Part shown: positions 1 to 8,034 of the stretch, one piece after another | Numbering within the stretch: the stretch's first letter is position 1 | Layout of the letters: each line of letters opens with the position of its first letter | Source: JAIOPA01 sp036522895 | GTDB taxonomy: Bacteria > Eisenbacteria > RBG-16-71-46 | Assembly (NCBI GenBank): GCA_036522895.1 | Contig: DATDEX010000244.1 | Coordinates: 1 to 14,294 of the forward strand | Reading direction: 5' to 3' | DNA: 14,294 nt | Position numbers and translations under genes: made by a program | The notes under the pieces: generated by a model | What the model was told of the DNA's origin: nothing | The model's database searches: none | Seen by the model: the letters and a program-made list of their open reading frames with translations, nothing else

Positions 1-2
1 GG

Positions 3-140
3 CCGCGTGTCGGGGTGAGCCGGGCGGCGGAGCGGCCGTGGCGCTACTGGGTCGCGGACAGCGCATACGTTTCCCGCGGGCCGCGTCGCGCGCGCTCCGC
101 GGCCGCACCGCGGCGGGCGCGCTCGGGAGAAGCCCGTTGA
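3..140 (+). CDS. Possible 3' end of an upstream gene (partial)
   Basis: Reading from base 3, the frame is open for 45 codons and ends in a TGA at 138-140. Its third positions are mostly G or C, as in the clear genes here. The peptide contains a protein-like stretch (ERPWRYWVADSAYV, about residues 11-24) followed by an Arg/Ala-rich tail. No family is recognisable from so short a piece. In its favour, the stop codon lies exactly at the -35 box of the next promoter, a usual place for a gene boundary. Against it, any frame in DNA this GC-rich tends to stay open, and another frame through the same bases is also open. This is inference and could be wrong. Confidence 0.3.
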   Translation, partial: PRVGVSRAAERPWRYWVADSAYVSRGPRRARSAAAPRRARSGEAR

Positions 141-165
141 CACCCTCTCGGCGCATTCCTAGTAT
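137..165 (+). promoter_or_regulatory. Sigma70-like promoter of the barrel gene at 278
   Basis: A perfect TTGACA at 137-142 is followed by a 17-base spacer and TAGTAT at 160-165, which matches 4 of 6 positions of TATAAT. Transcription would start near 172, leaving a leader of about 105 bases before the ATG at 278. The match is seen directly; its activity is inferred. Confidence 0.6.
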
Positions 166-167
166 CC

Positions 168-210
168 GCGCGCACTTCGTCGACCGTGCGTGCTTTCGCC
201 CCGCGGGGCG
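168..210 (+). other. Structured 5' leader of the barrel gene: stem-loop plus 14-base palindrome
   Basis: Bases 168-175 can pair with 186-193 (8 pairs, one of them G-U) around a 10-base loop. This is followed at 197-210 by a perfect 14-base palindrome, CGCCCCGCGGGGCG. Both lie just downstream of the predicted transcription start, so they would fold at the 5' end of the mRNA or act as a binding site in DNA. High GC makes such pairings common, so function is not claimed. Confidence 0.3.
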
Positions 211-277
211 GGAGCCCGTCGTCCTGCTATCCGCACGGCCTCCCCGACCCTCCGAGAGCGATGGAAAGGAGCAGTGG

Positions 278-1897
278 ATGAGTCCCACGCGCTGGGTTCT
301 GCCGCGCGCGATGTCCCTTTCGTTGCTGGCGGCGATGTTCGGTGCCGCGACGGCCTCGGCGCAGTTCTTCGATCCCGCGCTCCATGCGCTCGACCTTTCC
401 ACCGGCCCGGTGGCGCGCAGCCCGCGCCTGCTCGGGATGGGCGGGCTGGTGCTCGCCATGCCGGATCGCGACACGAACATCGAGCTCTGGGACTTCGCCG
501 GCATGCCCGTGGGCCTCGCCGCGGACGACACGACCTCGACGCTCGACCTGCGCCCCGCCACGGACGCGCTCTCCTCGGTGAGCCGCCTGCCCGCGGGGCG
601 CGAACGCCAGGAGCTCGCGGCGCGCAGCACGCTGGCGCAGATGGAGGCGGTGTATCGCAATCACGATTCGGGCAGCGTGTTCGCCATCGTCGGAGACCTG
701 AGCAGCCTGCGCTGGGATCGCCCCTTCGCGCGCGCGGTCGAGGTCCGCGAGGGCCTGCTCCACCCGCAGGTCATGCCGGTCCTGGGCGGCGTGGTGCCGA
801 AGATCCTGGACGGCCACCTCGCGTGGGCCACCCACCTGCGATTCCGGTCGGAGAACGTCGAGGATCAGTACCGGCAGATCGTGGTGAACGCCGCGGGCGA
901 GTACATCGACCTCGCCGGCGGACAGCTGCCGCCGCCGGGCCAGTTCGCGCCCACGAACACGGACGTGACCACCACGGCGTTCGGGCTCTCCACCGCCTAC
1001 ACGATGGGCCGGCGGACTCGCCTGGGGCTGGGGATCGAGCACGAGAACAACAACATCGACGCCACGAACGACCTGCCGCGCTCCTCGAGCGAGACGAGCG
1101 AGTCGCGACCGTACTGGATCGGGCAGGCGGCGCTCGTCGGCGGCTTCGGCCGGACGTTCGAGTACGGGGTGAGCGGCATCGGCCGGCTCGCGAACTCCGA
1201 GGAGGACTGGCGGTTCACGACCTCGGCGGGCGTCGGCGCGGATCCGCTCACCGGCCGCGGCAACCTGCTCACGCGCGAGGAGAAGTCGAGCGAGCTCCAC
1301 GCGCGCGCCCGCTGGTCGCCCGGGCGGCTCACGCTCGCCGGCGCGCTTAACACCGGGGCGAACCGGATCACCATCGATCCGCCGCACGCGAACGATCCCA
1401 CCTCGCTCAACCGGTTCATCGACGCGGCGTTCAACCGCCCGGGCGCCGATACCCTGTCGCTCCCGGACAGCGTGGTGCACGGCCAGTCGCGCCGCTACGC
1501 GCTCGGCTGGGGGGGCGGCGCCAGCTATCGCTTCGGGCGCTCGACGGTCGGCGTCGAGGGGAACTGGCTGCGCGACGTGTCCTCCACGCTCGTGCTCGGC
1601 ACCGGCCCGCGGCGGATCGCGTGGGACGTGCGCGCCGGACTCGAGCGACCGCTCGGGGCCCAGATGAAGGGCCGCATCGGCTACATCTACCATTGGGTGG
1701 ACGAGGACGACTACACGGCGGGGAACGAGTACAAGGGGAACGCCGTCTCCCTGGGCTTCGGTTACGCCCCCGCGGGATCCAGCTGGTCGCTCGAATCGGG
1801 CTACGTGCTCGAGTTCCGCAGCACCGACTTCTCCGACCCCGCCGGCGTCCACCAGAGTCGCCAGAATCTCGCGCTCCAGCTGCACTGGGCGCTCTAG
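278..1897 (+). CDS. Secreted outer-membrane beta-barrel protein, PorV/FadL-like N terminus, function unknown
   Basis: The product is 539 residues. The ATG at 278 is chosen because AAAGGAG at 265-271 sits 6 bases upstream and a signal peptide starts at once: basic residues, a hydrophobic core (about 12-24) and a likely cleavage after A28 (ATASA before Q). The same frame extends upstream to 38, but that part has no ribosome site and crosses the promoter. After cleavage comes RSPRLLGMGG (47-56) and then NIELWDFAGMPVGL (67-80). This layout recalls the GxGARxxGMGGAxxAxxDDxxAxxWNxAG start of PorV/PorQ and FadL-like barrels, and of the gene at 8035. The rest alternates short amphipathic strands with Gly, Tyr and Trp, as expected for a barrel, and ends in LQLHWAL. 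Substrate and partners cannot be told. It is the only gene behind its promoter, with a 389-base gap following. It may be a diverged relative of the PorV-type protein in the next operon; outer-membrane location is likely, precise family uncertain. Confidence 0.75.
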   Translation: MSPTRWVLPRAMSLSLLAAMFGAATASAQFFDPALHALDLSTGPVARSPRLLGMGGLVLAMPDRDTNIELWDFAGMPVGLAADDTTSTLDLRPATDALSSVSRLPAGRERQELAARSTLAQMEAVYRNHDSGSVFAIVGDLSSLRWDRPFARAVEVREGLLHPQVMPVLGGVVPKILDGHLAWATHLRFRSENVEDQYRQIVVNAAGEYIDLAGGQLPPPGQFAPTNTDVTTTAFGLSTAYTMGRRTRLGLGIEHENNNIDATNDLPRSSSETSESRPYWIGQAALVGGFGRTFEYGVSGIGRLANSEEDWRFTTSAGVGADPLTGRGNLLTREEKSSELHARARWSPGRLTLAGALNTGANRITIDPPHANDPTSLNRFIDAAFNRPGADTLSLPDSVVHGQSRRYALGWGGGASYRFGRSTVGVEGNWLRDVSSTLVLGTGPRRIAWDVRAGLERPLGAQMKGRIGYIYHWVDEDDYTAGNEYKGNAVSLGFGYAPAGSSWSLESGYVLEFRSTDFSDPAGVHQSRQNLALQLHWAL

Positions 1898-1946
1898 GGG
1901 ACGCCTTCGGAGCCGCGAGGGAGCACCCGCGCTCGTACGATTGGGG

Positions 1947-1975
1947 TTGACCCCGGGCGGTGCTTCTCCGATATT
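1947..1975 (+). promoter_or_regulatory. Candidate promoter of the TonB-receptor operon
   Basis: TTGACC at 1947-1952 (5 of 6 to consensus), a 17-base spacer and GATATT at 1970-1975 (4 of 6) form the best -35/-10 pair in the gap. Closer perfect TTGACA boxes exist at 2179 and 2206 but lack a matching -10, so the true start could differ. Confidence 0.45.
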
Positions 1976-1994
1976 CACCGCTGACGGGCGTATC

Positions 1995-2026
1995 GCACCC
2001 CGGGTCGAAACCCGGCCGGTGGGTGC
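1995..2026 (+). other. Nested stem-loop near the predicted 5' end of the receptor mRNA
   Basis: GCACCC (1995-2000) pairs with GGGTGC (2021-2026), enclosing CGGGT/ACCCG (2001-2005 with 2010-2014) around a CGAA tetraloop; bases 2015-2020 stay unpaired. No T-run follows, so it is not an intrinsic terminator. It begins about 13 bases after the predicted start. It could stabilise the mRNA or take part in regulation; both are inference. Confidence 0.35.
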
Positions 2027-2286
2027 ATTTCCGCGTACTTGCGCGTGCGTTGCCCGAGCCTGCCTGCCGACCCCGGCTCCTTTGGCTCCCGTATCCGTCC
2101 CCCTCGACCGAGTCGTCGCGCGCCGACGCGTGGTTCCGGAACTCGCGTCTCGCGAACGAGTTGGGTTCGGGAATGGCGTTGACACCAGCCCCGAACATTG
2201 AGACTTTGACACGGATTTTCCAGGACGTTCAGCACTCGCCCTGGTGCGAGGTACGACCGGTGGCTTCCTCGGGAGGGCTCCCGCCC

Positions 2287-5040
2287 ATGTTCGCTTCCTC
2301 CAGACGCTTGCTGGTGACGTTCGTCGCGGCGCTTTCGCTCGTCAGCGTCGCCGCGGCGGCGCGCGCCCAGACTCGCCCCGCGGCCGGTGCGCCGCCGGCG
2401 GCGGCGACCGGCCGGATCTCGGGCCGCGCGCTCGAGAAGGGCAAGGACCCGGTGTCGTTCGCGAACGTCATCGTGCTCGGCACCAAGCAGGGCACCATGA
2501 CCGACGAGACCGGCGCGTTCGTGATCCCGGGTGTCCCGGTGGGCACCTACCAGGTGAAGCTGCAGGCGATCGGTTACGACCCGATCATCCAGACCGTGCA
2601 GGTGAACGCCGGCCAGACGGCGCTGGTCAACTTCGCGGTCGGCCAGAGCAAGGAAGTCACGCAGGTCGAGACGATCGAGGTGCGCGCCGAGAAGCGGATC
2701 GACACCAAGTCCTCCAGCACGAAGCAGTCGATCTCGGCCGAGAAGCTCAAGGAGATCCCGGTCGACAACCTGAGCCAGGCGATCGCCACCAAGGCCGGCA
2801 TCGTGGCCCAGGGCGGCGAGCTCCACTTCCGCGGCGGCCGCGCGGGCGAGGTCAAGTTCCAGTTCGACGGCGTCGAGGCCACCGATCCCGCATTCGGCGG
2901 CAGCGCGAACATCGCGAACCTCGCCGTGGCCGGCACCGACGTGCTCTCGGGCGGGTTCGACGCCGAGTACGGGAACGCGCTGTCCGGCGTCGTGAGCGTG
3001 TCCACGAAGGAAGGCACCGACCGCCTGGGGGGCGAGGTGCGCTGGGACACCGACCGCTATGGCGATCCCACCAAGACGTTCGACAACTACGACCGGTTCA
3101 CGTTCGGATTCGGCGGCCCGACGCCGGTGAAGAACCTCACCTACTTCGCGACCTACGAGGGCTCGTTCTCCGACACCTACCTCAAGTCGGGGATGACGCA
3201 CCCGCACCGCACGCTGCTCGACTTCATTCAGCTCGGCAACCGGCAGAGCAACCAGATCAACACGAACTTCAAGCTCGCCTACCGCCTGAACCCGCGCAAC
3301 AAGCTGACGTTCGAAACGATCAACAACCACACGATCCAGACGCCCTACATCCACGAGTGGAGCCGGAAGGGGTACGTCATCCTCGCGACCGACACGCTCA
3401 CCGGCCAGCAGACGTACGGGCCCTGGACCCCGGTCAGGCAATTCGATGGCACGCTCAAGTTCGACAGGTTCACGGTGACTGACGAATTCATGAACATGGC
3501 GGATCACGTGCCGACGTTCGACGACCGGTTCCAGCAGTTCACCACGGTCTGGACCAACCAGCTCTCGGACAAGAGCGTGTGGACGACGCGCGTGGCGTCG
3601 CTCGGGTTCAACACGAGCAACACGGTCGGCGGCAAAGCCCCGTGGGAGTACCAGATCCAGAATCCGTTCTACTGGAGCGGCAACCTCGGCTTCGGCACCG
3701 AGAACAATCCATACTTCGCGACGCACGGCGACGTCCCCAACTACCTCAAGCGCCAGACCCGGGTCTACACGCTCAAGACCGACTACTCGACGCGGCGCTG
3801 GAAGCAGCACACGTGGAAGACCGGGATCGAGGCCAAGTACAATCGCGTCCAGAATCTGTCGCTGGTGTCGCCGAACACCGAGAGCAACGGGCTCCCGGGC
3901 GGCACGCGCTCGGACTTCGTGAACTTCAACCCGGAGGGCGCGGCGTACGTGCAGGACCGCTGGGAGTTCGAGGGCCTCGTGCTCAACGCCGGGCTGCGCT
4001 TCGACTTCTTCTCGCCCGGGTCGCAGATCGCCGCCGTCGACCTCAAGAGCGGCAAGCGCTACAAGCAACAGTTCAGCCCGCGGCTCGGCATCGCCTACCC
4101 GGTCTCCGACCGCGACGTGCTGAGCTTCCACTACGGCTGGACGTACCAGACGCCCCAGCGTTCGTTCATCTTCGAGAACCGTGGTTTGAGCTCGACCGTC
4201 GGCGTCAAGGGCAACCCGGACCTCGAGCCGGAGACGAACATCGCCTACCAGGCCGGCGTGCAGCACCTGTTCACGAAGGACATCTCGGGGCAGTTCTCGG
4301 TGTTCTTCAAGGACATCTACGGCCTCATCACGGTGCGCCAGGAGCGTGACGAGAACGGCAACCTGGTGAACGTGTACTTCAACGGCGACTACGCGTCCGC
4401 GCGCGGCTTCGAAGCCAGCCTGATCAAGAGCTTCAGCCACAAGTTCTCGACCGATTTCAACTACACCTACTCGATCGCCAGCGGGGTCGCGTCGGATCCG
4501 AACACGGCGCTCCAGTTCTTCAACGGCGGCCGGCTCTACCTGCCGATCAGCGAGCAGCCGCTCAACTGGGACCAGCGCCACACGGTGAGCATCGCCAGCA
4601 CGATCCGCGATCCCGGCAAGTGGGGCCTGCGCATGCTGTGGACCTACGGCTCGGGGTTCCCGTTCACGCCCGCGTTCCGCAACGACCGGCGTCCGGATCC
4701 CGCGCTCACGAACTCGCGGCGCCTGCCCTCGCAGGCACGGCTCACGGTCGACGGCGACAAGTTCTACAAGATCTGGGGCCAGAACGTGACGCTGTTCGTG
4801 GACGCCCGGAACGTCCTCGACGCGACGAACATCCAGTCGCTGACGCTGGGCGGACGGAGCCCCTTCGTGAACACCGCCGGCGACGATTACACGATCTACT
4901 ACACCGAAACCGGGCGCACGGGAGGTGCCTACCTCCAGGACGTGAACGGCGACAACGTCCTGGACTGGGTGCCCCTGCACGATCCGCGCGTCTTCGAGGA
5001 AGGCCGCAACGTCCGTATGGGCGTGAGCGTGACGTTTTGA
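2287..5040 (+). CDS. TonB-dependent receptor with N-terminal carboxypeptidase-regulatory-like domain (Oar/SusC-like)
   Basis: The 917-residue outer-membrane receptor probably takes up a large or scarce substrate with energy from TonB-ExbBD. ATG 2287 is preceded by GGGAGGG at 2271-2277. Parts in order: signal peptide 1-27 (ARA before Q28); beta-sandwich carboxypeptidase-regulatory-like domain about 42-120 (GRISGRALEKGKDPVSFANV, then the TDETGAF and GTYQVKLQAIGY signatures); a TonB-box-like ETIEVRAEK at 128-136; plug about 145-240 (KEIPVDNLSQAI, then GGFDAEYGNALSGVVSVST at 222-240); then a long barrel ending VRMGVSVTF with the expected terminal Phe. An acidic loop DVNGDNVLD (885-893) resembles a calcium-binding loop. 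The substrate cannot be read from sequence: no siderophore or vitamin B12 gene is nearby. It heads a tight run with the next three genes, the following start lying 35 bases away. Whether this belongs to the SusC or the Oar branch is not settled. Confidence 0.9.
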   Translation: MFASSRRLLVTFVAALSLVSVAAAARAQTRPAAGAPPAAATGRISGRALEKGKDPVSFANVIVLGTKQGTMTDETGAFVIPGVPVGTYQVKLQAIGYDPIIQTVQVNAGQTALVNFAVGQSKEVTQVETIEVRAEKRIDTKSSSTKQSISAEKLKEIPVDNLSQAIATKAGIVAQGGELHFRGGRAGEVKFQFDGVEATDPAFGGSANIANLAVAGTDVLSGGFDAEYGNALSGVVSVSTKEGTDRLGGEVRWDTDRYGDPTKTFDNYDRFTFGFGGPTPVKNLTYFATYEGSFSDTYLKSGMTHPHRTLLDFIQLGNRQSNQINTNFKLAYRLNPRNKLTFETINNHTIQTPYIHEWSRKGYVILATDTLTGQQTYGPWTPVRQFDGTLKFDRFTVTDEFMNMADHVPTFDDRFQQFTTVWTNQLSDKSVWTTRVASLGFNTSNTVGGKAPWEYQIQNPFYWSGNLGFGTENNPYFATHGDVPNYLKRQTRVYTLKTDYSTRRWKQHTWKTGIEAKYNRVQNLSLVSPNTESNGLPGGTRSDFVNFNPEGAAYVQDRWEFEGLVLNAGLRFDFFSPGSQIAAVDLKSGKRYKQQFSPRLGIAYPVSDRDVLSFHYGWTYQTPQRSFIFENRGLSSTVGVKGNPDLEPETNIAYQAGVQHLFTKDISGQFSVFFKDIYGLITVRQERDENGNLVNVYFNGDYASARGFEASLIKSFSHKFSTDFNYTYSIASGVASDPNTALQFFNGGRLYLPISEQPLNWDQRHTVSIASTIRDPGKWGLRMLWTYGSGFPFTPAFRNDRRPDPALTNSRRLPSQARLTVDGDKFYKIWGQNVTLFVDARNVLDATNIQSLTLGGRSPFVNTAGDDYTIYYTETGRTGGAYLQDVNGDNVLDWVPLHDPRVFEEGRNVRMGVSVTF

Positions 5041-5060
5041 CGCACCGCGCTGCGATGAGC

Positions 5061-5066
5061 AAGGAG
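5061..5066 (+). promoter_or_regulatory. Ribosome-binding site that sets the start at 5076
   Basis: AAGGAG lies 9 bases before the ATG at 5076. An in-frame ATG at 5055 comes just before this site and has no ribosome site of its own, so 5076 is preferred. Confidence 0.7.
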
Positions 5067-5075
5067 CGTGACGGC

Positions 5076-8009
5076 ATGAGGCGCATCACTCGAACGTCGA
5101 GATGGATCACCAGGGCGCTGTGGCTCGCGGCTCTGCTCGCCACCTTCGCGGTTCCGACCTGGGCGCGGCTGCGGCCCGACGAACCCGAGTATCAGGATCT
5201 GCGGGCGTACGAGCAGGAGGTGATCGCCCGCATCCACACGAACGCGCAGATGGCGGGTCGCCGCGGCGCCCAGCCGATGGCGATCCCGGACATCTTCGGG
5301 CAGGGGTCGGTCCTGAACGTCGGCAACTTCGTGATGAAGGTGACGAACAACGGGCTCGTGGGCAACCCGTTCACGAACGTCTCGAGCGACCCCTCGGGCC
5401 AGTGGCCGGGGACCTCGGCGATCGAGTACCTGAACTTCGCCGGCATCGCGGTGGGCGCGGTGAACCCGTTCGCCACCGATCCGAACGCGCTCCGGCGCGT
5501 GAGCTACCTCCAGGAGTGGCGCCCGGCGACGCTCGATCCCGAAGACCGGATCTATCGAGGCTACGACGGGATCGTGAACGGGACGCGGTTCGTGAACGAC
5601 GACTCCGACCGGGATCCGCTGACCGGGTTCGACCTGGTGGACGAGGACTTTCTCGACGGGCGGGACAACGACGGGGACGGCCGGATCGACGAGGACTTCG
5701 GGGCGATCGGGCAGCAGATGTACACGTGCGTGATCCGGGACGACACGCCGCAGGCGGTGGCGGCGGCGGCGGCGGAGCGGCACGTGCCGCTGGGGATCGA
5801 GTGCCGGCAGACGGCGTGGGCGTACTCGATCCCGGGCTTCACCGACTTCGACGTGGTGAACTGGAAGTTCATCAACCGTTCGGGGCACGATCTGGACTCG
5901 GTCGCGATCGGGTTCCGCGTCGACATGGACTGCGGGCCGGTCGACAAGTCGAACTACTTCAGCGACGACTTCGACGCGCCGCAGTATCCGTACGGTCGGT
6001 TCGTGATCCCGACGCCCGACGCGGACTTTCGCAAGGCGCCCAAGGGGAGCTACCCGCCGGTGCCGGACGTGGACCCCGACTCGGCGCTGTGTCCGCGCAT
6101 GCTGATCACGGTGCAGGGGTTCTCGGTGGCGGACGACGACGGGGACGATCACAAGACGACGGGGGTGCCGCACTTCCTGCTCATCGACCACACGATCGAT
6201 CCGACGGGGGAGAACGGTCCGCGCAAGGTCGGGTTCCGGGCGTTCCGCTCGTTCCCGAACGGGCAGCCCTACGTCCAGGGCGGCAACCCCACGATCGACC
6301 AGCAGCGCTTCGAGTTCATGACGAGCACGGAGAACATCGCGAACGATCCGGCGACGCCGGCGCTGAACGGGTTCATCAACGCGCCGCCGGGGGACCAGAA
6401 GAGCGACTACTCGGAGTGGGCGTCGATCGGGCCGTGGTTGCGCTGGGCACCGCAGGAGGAGCTGGAGGCGACGGTGGCGATCGGGGTGCGGACGGGCGAC
6501 TTGAAGACGGCGCTCGCGTACTCGGCGGAGTACCAGTCGAAGGCCAGCCTGTACAAGATCGACCCGGTGACGGGGGAGGAGATCTGGGCGGTGGTGAGCG
6601 GGGCGGAACTGATCGGGAAGTATCCGGCGCTGGACAACGCGATCGCGGCGCAGCTGGCGTTCGAGGGGGCGTACGAGGTGCCGCACGCGAACATTGCGGT
6701 GACGGATTTTCCGGGCCGGGAGACGCCGATCCGGCTGCCTGCGGGCCAGACGGCGCAGATCCAGGGCTGCGAGGCGCACGATCCGGCGCCGCGGTTCGTG
6801 GACTCGCAGCACGTGTCGTGGTTCGACTTCGACTGTGACTACTGCACGGGGGTGTTCAACCAGCAGAAGGGCGGGTTGTTCCATCACACGTGGCTGGCGG
6901 AGTCGCCGCCGCCGAGCCCGGGCACGAACCTGGGCGTGAGCTACAACTACACGGACAATCCGGACCGGCGGTTCGCGCCGGGCGGGGATGGCCAGGTGAC
7001 GATCGCGTGGGACAACCTGTCGGAGGTGACCGCGGATCCGAAGACGGCGTGGTTCGACTTCCGGGGCTACAAGATCTGGAAGGTGTCGAACTGGACGCGA
7101 CCGGTGGGCTCGGGCGGGCCGGGAGAGGACGACTGGACGCTGCTGGCGGAGTACCGGTTGTTCGACTACGCGCCGAACAACAAGTACAAGATCGTCACGA
7201 CGGCGGGGGACACGGTGATCAAGTGCCCGCGGGTCTACATTCCGCAGGTGGGCGACTCGATGGATATCTGCCTGGATCGCGGGGACCTGTGGGACCGGCA
7301 GAGCGGGAACATCATCAAGCCGAATCCGAGCGTGCTGTGCGTGGGGTATCCGAACTGCGTGATCGACTCGGCGTTCGCGAACGGGACGAAGACGGTGCGG
7401 CCGAACGAGGGGCGGATCCACTACCCGGTGGGGCGCTACGCGCACGTGGACCGGCAGGTGAAGAACGGGTTCCTGTACTTCTACTCGGTGTCGGCGTTCG
7501 ATTCGACGGGGTTCGGTGGGGGCAAGGTGGAGTTGAACGGACGGCGGGCGGCGGTGGAGGCGGAGGGAGTGGTGCCGCAGTCGGGGACGAACCTGAACCG
7601 CGGGGTGTGGGTGGTGCCGAACCCGTATCGGGGCCTGCGGGCGATCCAGGACCGACCGTCGGCGTGGGACCTGACGCCGAACGCGTCGGATCCGACGGGG
7701 ACGCACATCGACTTCCTGGGGCTGCCGGGGGGGAAGTGGTCGATCAAGATTTTCACGCTGTCGGGGGACCTGGTGGTGACGCTGAGTTCGGACGATGCGG
7801 TGAACGCGTCGACGCGGAACTCGACGGTGATCGACAGTCGAGGGGTAGGGCACCAGAACGTGACGCGCCAGCAGGACACGCCGAATGACGGACAGGCGCG
7901 CTGGAACCTGATCTCGCGCAACGGGCAGGATGTGGTGAGCGGGATTTACCTGTTCACGGTGGAATCGACCCGGGGCACGCAGCGCGGCAAGTTCGTCATC
8001 ATCCGCTGA
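5076..8009 (+). CDS. Large exported protein with acidic calcium-type loops, FN3-like region and type IX-like C-terminal sorting domain
   Basis: The product is 977 residues; the start is fixed by AAGGAG at 5061-5066. The signal peptide is about 1-30 (RRITRTSRW, hydrophobic LWLAALLATFAV, VPTWA before R31). I do not recognise the body (31-640). It contains DNDGDGRIDED at 197-207, a loop of the thrombospondin-type-3/EF-like calcium class, another acidic run DDDGDD at 353-358, and a CDYC pair at 587-590. Residues about 639-806 read like a fibronectin III or similar sandwich (VTIAWDNL; FRGYKIWKV; FYSVSAFDSTG). The end (844-977) has the layout of a secretion sorting domain: VVPNPYRG, HIDFLGLPGGKWSIKIFTLSGDLV, then GQARWNLISRNGQDVVSGIYLFTVES and GKFVIIR. 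That matches the T9SS C-terminal target / FlgD-Ig-like fold, so the protein is probably exported and held at the cell surface. It sits between a TonB receptor and a PorV-like gene, which fits a surface-cargo role. Most of the gene prefers G-ending codons, unlike its neighbours. A specific function cannot be assigned. Confidence 0.75.
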   Translation: MRRITRTSRWITRALWLAALLATFAVPTWARLRPDEPEYQDLRAYEQEVIARIHTNAQMAGRRGAQPMAIPDIFGQGSVLNVGNFVMKVTNNGLVGNPFTNVSSDPSGQWPGTSAIEYLNFAGIAVGAVNPFATDPNALRRVSYLQEWRPATLDPEDRIYRGYDGIVNGTRFVNDDSDRDPLTGFDLVDEDFLDGRDNDGDGRIDEDFGAIGQQMYTCVIRDDTPQAVAAAAAERHVPLGIECRQTAWAYSIPGFTDFDVVNWKFINRSGHDLDSVAIGFRVDMDCGPVDKSNYFSDDFDAPQYPYGRFVIPTPDADFRKAPKGSYPPVPDVDPDSALCPRMLITVQGFSVADDDGDDHKTTGVPHFLLIDHTIDPTGENGPRKVGFRAFRSFPNGQPYVQGGNPTIDQQRFEFMTSTENIANDPATPALNGFINAPPGDQKSDYSEWASIGPWLRWAPQEELEATVAIGVRTGDLKTALAYSAEYQSKASLYKIDPVTGEEIWAVVSGAELIGKYPALDNAIAAQLAFEGAYEVPHANIAVTDFPGRETPIRLPAGQTAQIQGCEAHDPAPRFVDSQHVSWFDFDCDYCTGVFNQQKGGLFHHTWLAESPPPSPGTNLGVSYNYTDNPDRRFAPGGDGQVTIAWDNLSEVTADPKTAWFDFRGYKIWKVSNWTRPVGSGGPGEDDWTLLAEYRLFDYAPNNKYKIVTTAGDTVIKCPRVYIPQVGDSMDICLDRGDLWDRQSGNIIKPNPSVLCVGYPNCVIDSAFANGTKTVRPNEGRIHYPVGRYAHVDRQVKNGFLYFYSVSAFDSTGFGGGKVELNGRRAAVEAEGVVPQSGTNLNRGVWVVPNPYRGLRAIQDRPSAWDLTPNASDPTGTHIDFLGLPGGKWSIKIFTLSGDLVVTLSSDDAVNASTRNSTVIDSRGVGHQNVTRQQDTPNDGQARWNLISRNGQDVVSGIYLFTVESTRGTQRGKFVIIR
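5760..5774 (+). repeat. (GCG)5 trinucleotide run coding for Ala229-Ala233
   Basis: Five GCG codons in a row encode five alanines inside the exported protein. The run is short; length change by slippage would keep the frame. Probably a by-product of strong GCG preference for alanine here. Confidence 0.5.
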
Positions 8010-8020
8010 CGGCATGGAGC

Positions 8021-8027
8021 AAGGAGG
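8021..8027 (+). promoter_or_regulatory. Ribosome-binding site that selects the GTG start at 8035
   Basis: AAGGAGG lies 7 bases before GTG 8035, and the signal peptide begins right at that codon. An in-frame ATG at 8014 precedes the site and has no ribosome site of its own, so the GTG is the better start. Confidence 0.7.
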
Positions 8028-8034
8028 AAGAACC

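Larger units (their letters stand above)
1898..2286 (+). other. 389-base non-coding gap before the receptor operon
   Basis: I find no convincing gene in this stretch; open frames through it lack ribosome sites and recognisable content. It holds the promoter candidate at 1947-1975, a nested stem-loop at 1995-2026, a hairpin with 5-base arms at 2114-2128, a palindrome GTTCCGGAAC at 2133-2142 and a hairpin with 6-base arms AACTCG/CGAGTT at 2140-2162. Two further perfect TTGACA boxes (2179-2184 and 2206-2211) have no good -10 at 16-18 bases. No clear terminator follows the barrel gene at 1897: there is no hairpin with a T-run. If transcription starts near 1982 the receptor mRNA has a leader of about 300 bases, long enough for regulation by RNA structure, but I recognise no riboswitch class. 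Confidence 0.6.

Noticed and set aside
38..277. An N-terminal extension of the barrel gene starting at ATG 38
   Set aside because: It has no ribosome site, crosses the strong promoter at 137-165, reads as Arg/Ala-rich non-protein sequence, and would bury the signal peptide that starts at 278.
1995..2026. tRNA-like piece (a T-arm look in CGGGTCGAAACCCG)
   Set aside because: The loop lacks the TTCRANY form and there is no matching anticodon, D-arm or acceptor stem around it.
1960..2286. An N-terminal extension of the receptor through the gap from 1960
   Set aside because: The signal peptide and a GGGAGGG ribosome site mark 2287 as the start; the extension would place 109 unrelated residues before the signal peptide.
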